A stretch of DNA of 64,000 nt from contig NC_067206.1 in NCBI RefSeq assembly GCF_026262505.1, positions 7,158,879 to 7,222,878 on the forward strand. The letters are read 5' to 3'. The stretch comes from Trichomonas vaginalis G3. Lineage: Eukaryota > Parabasalia > Trichomonadida > Trichomonadidae. The translations under genes were made by a program, and so were the position numbers. The notes below the pieces were generated by a model. The model was not told the origin of the DNA. It did not search any database and saw only the letters and a list, made by a program, of their open reading frames with translations. Positions 1 through 8,540 of the stretch are shown one piece after another (the stretch's first letter is position 1; every line of letters begins with the position of its first letter).

Positions 1-1
1 T

Positions 2-418
2 TATAACGATTTTTCCAAAAAAATTACCGACACACTACTCCCAATATCTAAAACAGCAGATTCTACAATATCTTGCAGAAGATCTCTTGGTTACGTTACA
101 ACTTTATTATATCCACATTTTTCTATTGATGAAAAGACTACAGTACGAAATAGAACATTAGAATCATTCAATCAAGCTATGTATATGGCAAAAACATCAT
201 TAAAATTTACGGATGATTTGAAATTAGAACTAGTTTTAAATTTTGCTAACTTTGAACATATTTGTTATGGATATACTCAAGAAGCTATCCAAATAATGCA
301 GGAAGCAATTGGAATGGCAATGGAGAATGGCGGAAACGAACTCACTCCAAAAGGAAGAAGAATGATTGAAGCAATGATCAATAACATAACAATGTGGTGT
401 CACCCTGATACATCTTGA
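2..418 (+). CDS. 14-3-3-like protein, 3' end only (cut by window edge)
   Basis: The frame is open from base 2 to a TGA at 416-418, so only the last 138 codons are present. The stretch with LNFANFEHICYGY, then IQIMQEAIGMAMENGG and a final MINNITMWCHPDTS, follows the last two helices of 14-3-3 proteins, where LALNFSVFYYEI and LLRDNLTLW stand. 14-3-3 dimers bind phosphoserine/phosphothreonine peptides in the cytosol. This copy is divergent: the usual DNLTLW ending is NNITMW, and the acidic tail is short. The phosphopeptide-binding Lys/Arg/Tyr residues lie mostly upstream of the window, so binding ability cannot be judged. Family assignment rests on the C-terminal half only. Confidence 0.6.
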   Translation, partial: YNDFSKKITDTLLPISKTADSTISCRRSLGYVTTLLYPHFSIDEKTTVRNRTLESFNQAMYMAKTSLKFTDDLKLELVLNFANFEHICYGYTQEAIQIMQEAIGMAMENGGNELTPKGRRMIEAMINNITMWCHPDTS

Positions 419-907
419 TGTGCTACATCCCATTCAAATATAAATTTAAATTGAATCTTAAAACAGAAGAGTTCATGTTGGAATGTAAAGCAAATTTCTA
501 ACAGGAATCTCAGAGTAATTAGCATTCAAAATAACTCCATTTAAATTTTATGGAAGAAATTATTATTTTTACAAAGCAAACATTATGCTTTGGCATCTCT
601 TTTTTGTCACATAGTCAAGTTATGCTTATCTTCTTCTATATAATGTAATTGTATATTGCATTTTCATAGAGATTTTTAAATTTTGGATGAAGAGCAGTAC
701 CTGATAATAAATAAGAACCCTGTATACATAGTACTTTTCTATCTCCATTGAGTTTATTTACCATATTTATATGCTTGTCAATAAAAAACTATTTATATAT
801 AAATACCCATCTGTGATATCATATATCATACGAAGGCTACTCTATTTTTAAAAGAGCTGCTCATATATTTCAGTAATCACTTATAAATATCTTTCGACTG
901 CATAGTT
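419..907. other. intergenic spacer, 489 bp
   Basis: AT-rich spacer with no long frame, no RNA-like fold and no repeat that I can match elsewhere in the window. Near its right end are two Inr-like strings, TCATA at 861-865 and TCACT at 877-881, that could serve the next gene. Confidence 0.5.
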
Positions 908-2086
908 TTGAGTAAGATTTTTTTATTTTTGTCATCTGAAGAAATTTCATTCCCTGTTCTCATTGAAGAGCTTATTAAATCCATTGATGAAAATCAAGCC
1001 AATATTTTAGAAATACTTGAAACAATAAAGTCACGCGAAAAAGAACTTGTAAAAAGAAAAGAATATTATTGCTCAATATTTCCATTTAATCAGTCAATGA
1101 CTATATTAGCTAGAAATTATTCCAATCGTATAAAAATTCTTATATTGTACTTCATTGGCTACTTTGCTACATGTTCACAGTTTCCGATTACATTTTTTGA
1201 AAATGAAGAAACAATTTCCATTATATTCGAGCTAATTCATCAAAGTTCTCTTATGTTGAAGCAATGCTTCCATGTGTTTCAGAATTTAACAAGTATTTCA
1301 ATTCCAATTTCTCGAATTTTATTCTCAAAGCAGATTTTAAACGTTTCTTATGCCTCAAAACCATATTTTAGGATACCATATACAGTTCTAAATATAATTT
1401 CAACTCCGGATTTTCAATTTACAGACCAAATTATTCAATCATTAAATATATTTGTACTAACTTATACACAAGCAGGAACTAAAGAGCAATCTGCAGCACT
1501 CTTGCTAATGTCTTTTTTGCAAAGTCATCAAATTCTTGATTATTCCTCTTTTAATTTGCATCAATACTTTGAATCAAATGATAAAGACATTATAAATTCA
1601 GCATGCGAATTACTTCTCTCAATAGAGTCTCCTTCTTTCACTTATCTTCCTGATATAATCTCAATTGCAACTCGTGGACTTGCTCCTATCGAAACCACCT
1701 TCGAAATACTTCTAAAAAACCATGAGTCGTGGAGTGGATACAATAAAGATGTTGTTTTCGAATTTATTCGAGAATCTCTTATAAATGGAAGTTATGACCA
1801 ATCAAAACTTGCTGCAAAGCTATATTTAGCGTATTGCAACAATGAAAATGAATGGGATTATGAAATAATAAATAATATTATTAAATATTGTGAAGAACCA
1901 GAATTGGCCATTGAAATGTTTAAGCATATGCTACAGTTTGCCGAAAGTATTAAAAATGGAGAAGAATTAGAAGGTTATTCCGATATTTTAGACCAAATAT
2001 CAATTTATATTGACGAATACCTCATATCATCTAACAACGAACTTTCTGAACTCGCTTCTCTCCTATCTAATATCAAATCTGAATAA
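908..2086 (+). CDS. hypothetical alpha-helical protein, start codon uncertain
   Basis: I do not recognise this protein. The 392-codon frame is rich in Leu, Ile, Ser and Phe, with amphipathic helices resembling armadillo/HEAT-type proteins. It ends with an acidic helix (EYLISSNNELSELASLLS). No in-frame ATG exists at the apparent beginning: the open frame starts after a TAA at 884-886 and the first plausible codon is TTG at 908. The first in-frame ATG is at 1097 and would drop 63 well-formed residues. An Inr-like TCACT sits 27-31 nt before the TTG. Either the start ATG mutated to TTG, or the true product begins at 1097. Neither signal peptide nor membrane span is visible. Confidence 0.45.
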   Translation: MSKIFLFLSSEEISFPVLIEELIKSIDENQANILEILETIKSREKELVKRKEYYCSIFPFNQSMTILARNYSNRIKILILYFIGYFATCSQFPITFFENEETISIIFELIHQSSLMLKQCFHVFQNLTSISIPISRILFSKQILNVSYASKPYFRIPYTVLNIISTPDFQFTDQIIQSLNIFVLTYTQAGTKEQSAALLLMSFLQSHQILDYSSFNLHQYFESNDKDIINSACELLLSIESPSFTYLPDIISIATRGLAPIETTFEILLKNHESWSGYNKDVVFEFIRESLINGSYDQSKLAAKLYLAYCNNENEWDYEIINNIIKYCEEPELAIEMFKHMLQFAESIKNGEELEGYSDILDQISIYIDEYLISSNNELSELASLLSNIKSE

Positions 2087-2303
2087 AATTGTATTTTATT
2101 ATTTTATAAATTCCGTTATCTTTTAATATTAATAACTCAACAATTAAAAACTAAAAAATTATATATGTTTGCATAATGTTTTCGATTACTTTCAGATTAT
2201 TCTAAATTTCATTAAATTCTGTGTCTTGGTTATCATGCTTTATTCATAGTGCCCATATTTGAACTTAATGTATACACAAGATAGACTTAGTCGATTTAAT
2301 TTG

Positions 2304-3686
2304 AGGCAAACCCAAATTTTAGCTAAAAGTGACAGGGGAAAAAAACGTTTAGAATTAAAAAAAAAGACCGATGAGAGCTTCGTTCGAAATATAGAGGGAA
2401 CTGAGAATGCGCAACCATTCTCAGGGAATATTGGATGCTATTCCCGTTCCCTCTGTATGGAAAATTGAGGTTTTCAAAGGGAGTTAAAATAATATCAAAT
2501 TTATACTAATTTACTTCAAAATACAAAAGTATTTGACAGCTAAAATTAGTTACTTTAGCAAGCCTATCAATACCTTTTTACGATTATTGCTACTTTTTCG
2601 AAATAAAAGTAAAAACAAATTTATACTAATTTACTTCAAAATACAAAAGTATTTGACAGCTAAAATTAGTTACTTTAGCAAGCCTATCAATACCCTTTTA
2701 CGATTATTGTTACTTTTTCGAAATAAAAGTAAAAACAAATTTATACTAATTTACTTCAAAATACAAAAGTATTTGACAGCTAAAATTAGTTACTTTAGCA
2801 AGCCTATCAATACCCTTTTACGATTATTGTTACTTTTTCGAAATAAAAGTAAAAACAAATTTATACTAATTTACTTCAAAATACAAAAGTATTTGACAGC
2901 TAAAATTAGTTACTTTAGCAAGCCTATCAATACCCTTTTACGATTATTGCTACTTTTTCGAAATAAAAGTAAAAACAAATTTATACTAATTTACTTCAAA
3001 ATACAAAAGTATTTGACAGCTAAAATTAGTTACTTTAGCAAGCCTATCAATACCCTTTTACGATTATTGTTACTTTTTCGAAATAAAAGTAAAAACAAAT
3101 TTATACTAATTTACTTCAAAATACAAAAGTATTTGACAGCTAAAATTAGTTACTTTAGCAAGCCTATCAATACCCTTTTACGATTATTGTTACTTTTTCG
3201 AAATAAAAGTAAAAACAAATTTATACTAATTTACTTCAAAATACAAAAGTATTTGACAGCTAAAATTAGTTACTTTAGCAAGCCTATCAATACCCTTTTA
3301 CGATTATTGTTACTTTTTCGAAATAAAATAAATTTATTATCAAAAACCTTTTTTTCTTAGTAAAAATAAACGAAATTTTTTACCTTATGAACTTTTGATG
3401 GAAATATGCAAATTTAAAATAATAAAGAAAGCCGCGAGCGAAGCGATCGGCTTAGTTCGAAGATTTTGATTCAAATCTTTGCTGATCTGTAATTCGCGGA
3501 AGCCGCGAGCGAATCGAGCGGCTTAGGTCTAAGATTTTGATTCAAATCTTTGCTTATATTCCTTAAATTCTTTATGAAACTCGCAACAGTTCCATAAAAA
3601 ATTTTAAATTCTAAACTGTCGAAATTACCGATCGGTAATCACACCCTTCATGGGTGTGTCACTTTTAGCTAAAATTACCCCTACTC
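2304..3686 (+). mobile_element. TIR repeat element, copy 1 (long form)
   Basis: Bounded by inverted repeats: left AATTTTAGCTAAAAGTGACA (2315-2334) and its reverse complement on the right (3657-3676). About 10 further bases at each end, AGGCAAACCC on the left and CCCTACTC on the right, are shared with the second copy at 39203-40004. Possible 9-bp target duplications flank it: TTTAATTTG at 2295-2303 and TTTCATTTG at 3687-3695 (8 of 9 match). Inside are a 120-bp tandem array, a GC-rich direct repeat of about 58 bp (3427-3484 and 3498-3555), and small palindromes near 3627 and 3641. No transposase is seen, so it is probably non-autonomous. Family unknown. Confidence 0.75.
2496..3325 (+). repeat. 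120-bp tandem array, about 7 units
   Basis: Units begin at 2496, 2616, 2736, 2856, 2976, 3096 and 3216; the last is cut short near 3325. Units are almost identical, differing by single bases such as gc/gt in the middle. Because 120 is divisible by three, the array stays open in one frame and produces an apparent 275-aa repeat protein. That frame starts and stops arbitrarily in the element, and the inverted copy has only two units, so I treat it as repeat DNA rather than a gene. Confidence 0.9.
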
Positions 3687-3821
3687 TTTCATTTGATTGA
3701 TTTCTCCTTCGAAGTCAAAGGGTTATATTTCAAAAGCCAAAATTCTATTGATTCGTTCTATGTACCATTGAAGCCACTAACGCGGATAACAGAAAAATAT
3801 AAAACGAAAAAATACAAAACT

Positions 3822-3826
3822 TCATA
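3822..3826 (+). promoter_or_regulatory. Inr initiator of the CK2 beta gene
   Basis: TCATA fits the trichomonad initiator TCA(+1)YW and lies 11 bases before the ATG at 3833, the short leader typical of these organisms. Confidence 0.6.
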
Positions 3827-3832
3827 AAAAAA

Positions 3833-4399
3833 ATGAAGGGTTGGATTGATAATATTTTAGCACGAAACCCTTACAAAATTTTAGTACGCGTACCAGATGA
3901 ATTTATAAAAGAGCAAGCTCAAGACAAGGAAATACAAGCTCTATCAAAACATCCACAAACTGCGTTAAAATTAATTCTTCAAAAAACAAATTCAACAGAA
4001 TCGACATCAGTAGAAGAAGACACAATGGCTTTATATGGTGGAATTCATGCTCGATATATTGAAACAGATGAAGGCATGGCTGCACTTCTTGAGAAATATA
4101 AAGAACAAATCTTCCATAGATGCCCAAGAGTTCTATGCCGATGCTGTTTATGCTTACCATACGGAGTATCTACAACCCCATCAGAAGTGCATGTTCAATG
4201 GTATTGCCCGAATTGCTCAGATGTTTACGCTTTAGATAGTGATGATACTAAAAAGATTGACGGATCATGGTTTGGACCAAATTATATCCGTAGCTTTTTA
4301 AATAAATACCCTGGCGTAATCCCAACTGAACCTGCACTCGCATATGAGCCAAGAATATTTGGTTTTAGATTGTATGCAAGCGATAAGCCCAAAGAATAA
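3833..4399 (+). CDS. CKB: casein kinase 2 regulatory subunit beta
   Basis: A 188-aa protein matching CK2 beta over its core: an acidic middle, YGGIHARYIETDEGMAALLEKY at residues 68-89, and the zinc module. CPRVLC supplies Cys97 and Cys102, and YCPNC supplies Cys125 and Cys128. The zinc fold makes the beta-beta dimer that docks two catalytic alpha subunits and steers substrate choice. The C-terminal YEPRIFGFRLY matches the family's VPRLYGFKI ending, so the gene is complete. The region before Cys97 is shorter than in animals and the N-terminal autophosphorylation serines are not obvious. Start is the ATG 11 nt after a TCATA initiator. It lies 146 bp right of the first TIR element. Confidence 0.93.
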   Translation: MKGWIDNILARNPYKILVRVPDEFIKEQAQDKEIQALSKHPQTALKLILQKTNSTESTSVEEDTMALYGGIHARYIETDEGMAALLEKYKEQIFHRCPRVLCRCCLCLPYGVSTTPSEVHVQWYCPNCSDVYALDSDDTKKIDGSWFGPNYIRSFLNKYPGVIPTEPALAYEPRIFGFRLYASDKPKE

Positions 4400-4551
4400 G
4401 TATTAAATGTTCATAATTATATGTTTATCAATTGTGTAAAAAAAAATCTAATAAATTTTTAAATTAAATGAATTTTTTCTTCGATATACAACAAACCATC
4501 TCGAAATACAATTTTATATCAATCGGAATAATTTATGCTCGCTGAAAATAT

Positions 4552-4556
4552 TCATT
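4552..4556 (+). promoter_or_regulatory. Inr initiator of the Sec23/Sec24-like gene
   Basis: TCATT, 12 bases before the ATG at 4564, fits the TCA(+1)YW initiator. Confidence 0.6.
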
Positions 4557-4563
4557 TATTTTA

Positions 4564-6126
4564 ATGATCGAATATTCTTATGGAATCGGACCTCTAAATG
4601 AAAAAATTAGAGCCGAGTTCCATATTCCTTTTAGTATGGTGATATCACCATGCGTCAATTCATCCAAAAAAATCGAGAATTTTGACCCAAAAAATATCCC
4701 AAGATGCCATAAATGCGAAGCTTACATTAATAAGTTTAGTACAATAAATTCTGACACATGGAAATGTCCATTATGTGGTACAGAAAATCAATTATCTGAG
4801 AAATTACCGTTTGAACTTGAAGAAACAATCGAATTTAACTTAAATACGCAAAATAACAGTCAATTATTTGTTTTTATATTCTCATTAAACTTACATCCGA
4901 GCGATTTCTCAATAATTAAGACATTATTTACAGATTTCATTTCAAAAATCAAAACAGGCAAGTTTTTATTCATATTCCATAACAAAGATGGCTTTTACTT
5001 TTTAACTCCAACAATTTCTCTCTTTGATGTCAGCGAAAACAAGCTCAAAAAGCAAGAAAACGTCAAATTGAACTTATTACCAGCAACACTTTCACAATAT
5101 ATGAAGTCAGAATATCTAGATATCACATCTCACATTTTCGATGCATCCCAACTTGGATCTGCCGTATTAACAATAATGAAAATGCAATCAACAGTTGGAG
5201 ATCAAGATCCAGCAACAGTTTTATCATTAATCAGAATCACATCATCGAAATTACCTCATGAACAGCTCAGATTCGTTCAAATTGTCCCTCATTGCACTCC
5301 AGATTCGCTTGACATACAAGACATCAGGGAAAGAGATATAAGAATCGATACTTTGACAGCTATATACGATAATGCCGCATTTGTTTATGCTACACAAGTT
5401 CCAGGATTCGTAATTCCGTTTAATAAGTCAAATTTCGTATCCAAACTCAACTGGATTTACTCGAAACACGTTGATTTCAAGTGTTTCATGAATGTCAGGA
5501 GCTCTGATTGCGAATGTTCGTGGAATCGGCTGAGATGGCACTATTCTTTAATAGAAAACTCATTATTATACATTCCTGATGTTGTAGCCGACCAACCATT
5601 TGTATTAGATATTAAATCGACCGGTTTAAACCCAATAATACAAATCACTGCTAAGACAACAAACACTTTTGTCATTTTTACCAAAAAACTGACACTTTCA
5701 TCGGAAAACCAACAAATTTTGGACTCAATCAATGTCAGTGTTGCTGAGTGGCTGTGGGTATCTAGGAGTATTGGAATAGAAGATGCTTCGAAAGCGATAA
5801 CAATGGCAGCAATGCCTGTTTACGAGAAAATGACGAAAGAGAAAGAAAAGAAGGATTTGGAGAAGTTTATAAGGATTGTTCCTTTCTTGAATGCAATGAA
5901 CGGAAACTCTTTGACTGCTGCTTCTTTAATTGTGGCAACTCCGCCAAGGAATCTCCATTTGGCACCGAAATTCGATGGAGAATTCGACGAAATGACAATA
6001 ACTTTGTTCGACCAAGTCTACACTGCTGGATCTCCTAAGACTGGCGACAACATCGCAACGGAACTCGGAATCTGCATGCCTCCTAAGAAAGGAATACCTG
6101 GATGGCTTTTGGACTTCATGGAATAA
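4564..6126 (+). CDS. Sec23/Sec24-like COPII coat protein, short and divergent
   Basis: A 520-aa protein with the Sec23/Sec24 zinc finger: RCHKCEAYIN (Cys48, Cys51) and WKCPLC (Cys68, Cys71). The RCxxCxxYIN form is closer to Sec24 than Sec23. After it comes a stretch that should be the trunk (vWA-like) domain, then beta-sandwich and helical regions. A gelsolin-like end is not clearly present. Family members form the inner COPII coat at ER exit sites, Sec23 as Sar1 GAP and Sec24 as cargo binder. At 520 residues it is well below the usual 750-900, lacking the Pro-rich N-terminal tail of Sec24. It could be a minimal or specialised paralogue. The start ATG follows an Inr by 7 nt. Confidence 0.7.
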   Translation: MIEYSYGIGPLNEKIRAEFHIPFSMVISPCVNSSKKIENFDPKNIPRCHKCEAYINKFSTINSDTWKCPLCGTENQLSEKLPFELEETIEFNLNTQNNSQLFVFIFSLNLHPSDFSIIKTLFTDFISKIKTGKFLFIFHNKDGFYFLTPTISLFDVSENKLKKQENVKLNLLPATLSQYMKSEYLDITSHIFDASQLGSAVLTIMKMQSTVGDQDPATVLSLIRITSSKLPHEQLRFVQIVPHCTPDSLDIQDIRERDIRIDTLTAIYDNAAFVYATQVPGFVIPFNKSNFVSKLNWIYSKHVDFKCFMNVRSSDCECSWNRLRWHYSLIENSLLYIPDVVADQPFVLDIKSTGLNPIIQITAKTTNTFVIFTKKLTLSSENQQILDSINVSVAEWLWVSRSIGIEDASKAITMAAMPVYEKMTKEKEKKDLEKFIRIVPFLNAMNGNSLTAASLIVATPPRNLHLAPKFDGEFDEMTITLFDQVYTAGSPKTGDNIATELGICMPPKKGIPGWLLDFME

Positions 6127-6852
6127 AAATTTTTTTATGTTTTTTTATAAATTTTATAAATTTCTCTCCACATTTTGCCTTGCAAATCTAATATCTCATA
6201 TAGTCATCTATATGATGCATTGTCGTTCTATATGGCAGATTATATTAGAAAGATGTAAATGCTACTTTAAATCACAAAAGATAAGAAAGTGTAAAACATT
6301 ATCATGTTTGAAATGACTTACTAGAGAAATATATTATAGAGCTTATGTCCTCAGATTCTTTCATCTTATATCCATCTGCATGCAATAATTACGATAATAT
6401 ATTAATGGAACAAAATTACTTCTAGCCGACGAATCAAATATGCATCAACTTCTACAAAAGTTATATTCTATATTTAAATACATTCCCAATTGTGTTAGAT
6501 AAAACCATACCTTTGTTAATCATTTTTCTTTAGTTAATAAAAGTATTGAGAATGATATGATAGAAAAGCAATTATCTAAATGAATTTCTATATCTGATTA
6601 ATGCATAATAGGCACTATAATAGCTGAGAAAGAAATCAATATATTTACACTTGTTTGGATGTAATGGAAGCTTTTAATTCTAATGGTGCCTCATGATATT
6701 TTGATCATGCAAATTAGACCTCAAATTTGATAATAGCATTATTAAGAGATTACTGAAGAATGTCAATAGAAGAAGATACTAATGGGAAAAAAAATTCAAA
6801 TTTCTTACATGATTAAAAATACATCTTTATTACATACAAAACAAAAAAAAAA
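6127..6852. other. intergenic spacer, 726 bp
   Basis: AT-rich spacer between two convergent genes, with many short inverted AT tracts but no frame of note, no recognisable RNA and no match to the window's repeat elements. Confidence 0.5.
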
Positions 6853-8049
6853 TTAAAAAACACTTTGAGGCCAACAATGGTTTTCTACGCAATATAACCC
6901 AGCCTCTATCATTTTCAATGAAAGATTGATATCAACAGGAGATCCGTTACCTATTAAATGGTCTCCTTTCAAAGCATCAAATTGGATTTCGAAAATTAAG
7001 CATGCTACACAATACTGAGATATTGACCATTCAGTTCTTTCAGAAGTAGGTGTAACAACAACAGAATTGTCCTCCATAAAGATTGCTTTTGCGACATTTG
7101 ATCCTATTGGGCAAAAAATCAATTTAATGGTCTTCCATTCCTTAGCACTTTCTCTAACCGAGCTATGGTTATCTGGAACAAACTCCCATTTGATATTTGG
7201 CCACTTCTTTGAGACTTTTTCCATTAATTCATCTAAATTATGAATATATCTAGGTTTCATGTATCCGCGATTTGAATAACAGTATCTAGATGATCGGATC
7301 TTGTCAAGTTCGAACTTTTCGTGGAAAAATCTCTTTAAATTTAATGTTGACATTCCGTATATTGACAAGAAATGTGTTTTTTCAGCAATTATATATACCT
7401 TATCAACAGACATCCATACATTGGCATTTATATAAACTCTGTTTTCGTTTTTAATACCGAATAACTCAAATAATTCATCAGTGATTGATGGTAAGCTATT
7501 TACCAAGATTTTTGAACTCTGTCTTATGTATTCGGGGATCATTAGTAGTGGAGTGAAAAAATCTTCAATGCAATGGCCAAAATTTGTTTTACAATAGCCA
7601 TAGCCAACGTTTATAAGCTCATGTATATGGTATTTGACAGGAGTTAACCCTGCATGATTGCGATGCGAAAAGAGTGAGCTCGGATCATCAGGATATTCGT
7701 AATATTTGTTATCAAAAACCATTCCTCCTTCAGCATTCACATATACTTGAGTGAGGACAAAGAAGTGCGTATCTAAATTTTTAGCATTGGAGTTGTATGA
7801 ATCTGTCAAACTTGGAGAATGCAAAGTTACATGATAAATTGTTGAAGAACTGTGCAAAAACGAAGAATTATACTTGCTTTTGAATAAAATATGTGATTTT
7901 GGTATTTTGTTTATAGTTCCAACGATTCTTATTGGGTATATTTTTGAAAATTTTGGCATTCCTGATATTTCCCATATTAATTTACCTTCTTTTCTCTCTA
8001 TTCCAACAGTAAAGGCAAGAAGATGAACTAATATGACACTAAAAAGCAA
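6853..8049 (-). CDS. GT61-like glycosyltransferase, type II membrane form, start codon missing
   Basis: The 398-codon frame resembles glycosyltransferase family 61 (DUF563): a GHCIEDFFTPLL motif where family members have GH(W/F)xxDxLPR, SRYCYSNRGY, and a late FCPIGSNVAKAIFM block corresponding to HGAGLTNxxFM. Such enzymes act in the Golgi on glycans. The N-terminus reads as a basic patch then a hydrophobic anchor (LLFSVILVHLLAFTVG), the usual type II topology. There is no ATG for this segment: codon 1 is TTG at 8049, and the first in-frame ATG, at 7959, would remove the anchor. A TCATT initiator lies at 8062-8066, just where one would serve codon 8049. Start-codon loss is the simplest reading. 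A paralogue is at 12550-13746. Confidence 0.6.
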   Translation of the reverse strand: MLFSVILVHLLAFTVGIERKEGKLIWEISGMPKFSKIYPIRIVGTINKIPKSHILFKSKYNSSFLHSSSTIYHVTLHSPSLTDSYNSNAKNLDTHFFVLTQVYVNAEGGMVFDNKYYEYPDDPSSLFSHRNHAGLTPVKYHIHELINVGYGYCKTNFGHCIEDFFTPLLMIPEYIRQSSKILVNSLPSITDELFELFGIKNENRVYINANVWMSVDKVYIIAEKTHFLSIYGMSTLNLKRFFHEKFELDKIRSSRYCYSNRGYMKPRYIHNLDELMEKVSKKWPNIKWEFVPDNHSSVRESAKEWKTIKLIFCPIGSNVAKAIFMEDNSVVVTPTSERTEWSISQYCVACLIFEIQFDALKGDHLIGNGSPVDINLSLKMIEAGLYCVENHCWPQSVF

Positions 8050-8540
8050 CCTTTCTCTCCGAATGAATGCTTTCGTGTTTGAAAATTTCGGAATAATGAA
8101 TAAAAAAGAATGTTTTTAGAAAGTTTGGCCGTTATATTAAAGAATACATATATAGAAATTTTATCAATCCAATAAATATAATTTACAGGCGTGAAGTCGC
8201 ATCAATAGATACTTTCGTAAAAGTCCTACTTTTGGCTTTACAATCAAATTGTATTCGTATCTCTCATTTTATGATGAATTAGACTAGAATATAAAATCAT
8301 ATGTATAATGTCATGATTAAAAACAAATCGCATGATGGCTAGAGATCTTGAAGTTATGCTTATTTATTTTCTCAGTGTGGAGATGTGTATTAACAAACAT
8401 TCTAATGATTTTACTCTTTTTGTATTTTCTAATAATATTCATCTAAATTCCATATTTGTAATTCATCTCTAATATATTCAAAAAGAAGAGGAAAATTATT
8501 ATATATTGCAATCTAAATAAATTTTATAAAAGATAGTAAA
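8050..8540. other. intergenic spacer, 491 bp
   Basis: AT-rich DNA between two leftward genes. Apart from the two Inr-like motifs near its left end I see no gene, RNA or repeat. Confidence 0.5.
8062..8066 (-). promoter_or_regulatory. Inr-like motif before the GT61-like frame
   Basis: On the minus strand it reads TCATT, 13-17 nt upstream of the TTG at 8049. A second TCATT is at 8095-8099. The spacing suggests that 8049 was once the start codon. Confidence 0.45.

Noticed and set aside
2259-2468. 69-aa open frame at the element end, also present in copy 2
   Set aside because: Repeated because the element is repeated; its first codons differ between copies according to the flank, and no protein family or Inr supports it.
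2533-3360. 275-aa open frame of 40-residue repeats
   Set aside because: It is the 120-bp tandem array of the TIR element read in its open phase; the other copy has only two units and the frame's ends are accidental.
3427-3555. GC-rich direct repeats inside the TIR element, considered as a CRISPR-like or RNA structure
   Set aside because: Only two units without spacers of constant length, and the same block is in copy 2; it is part of the element.
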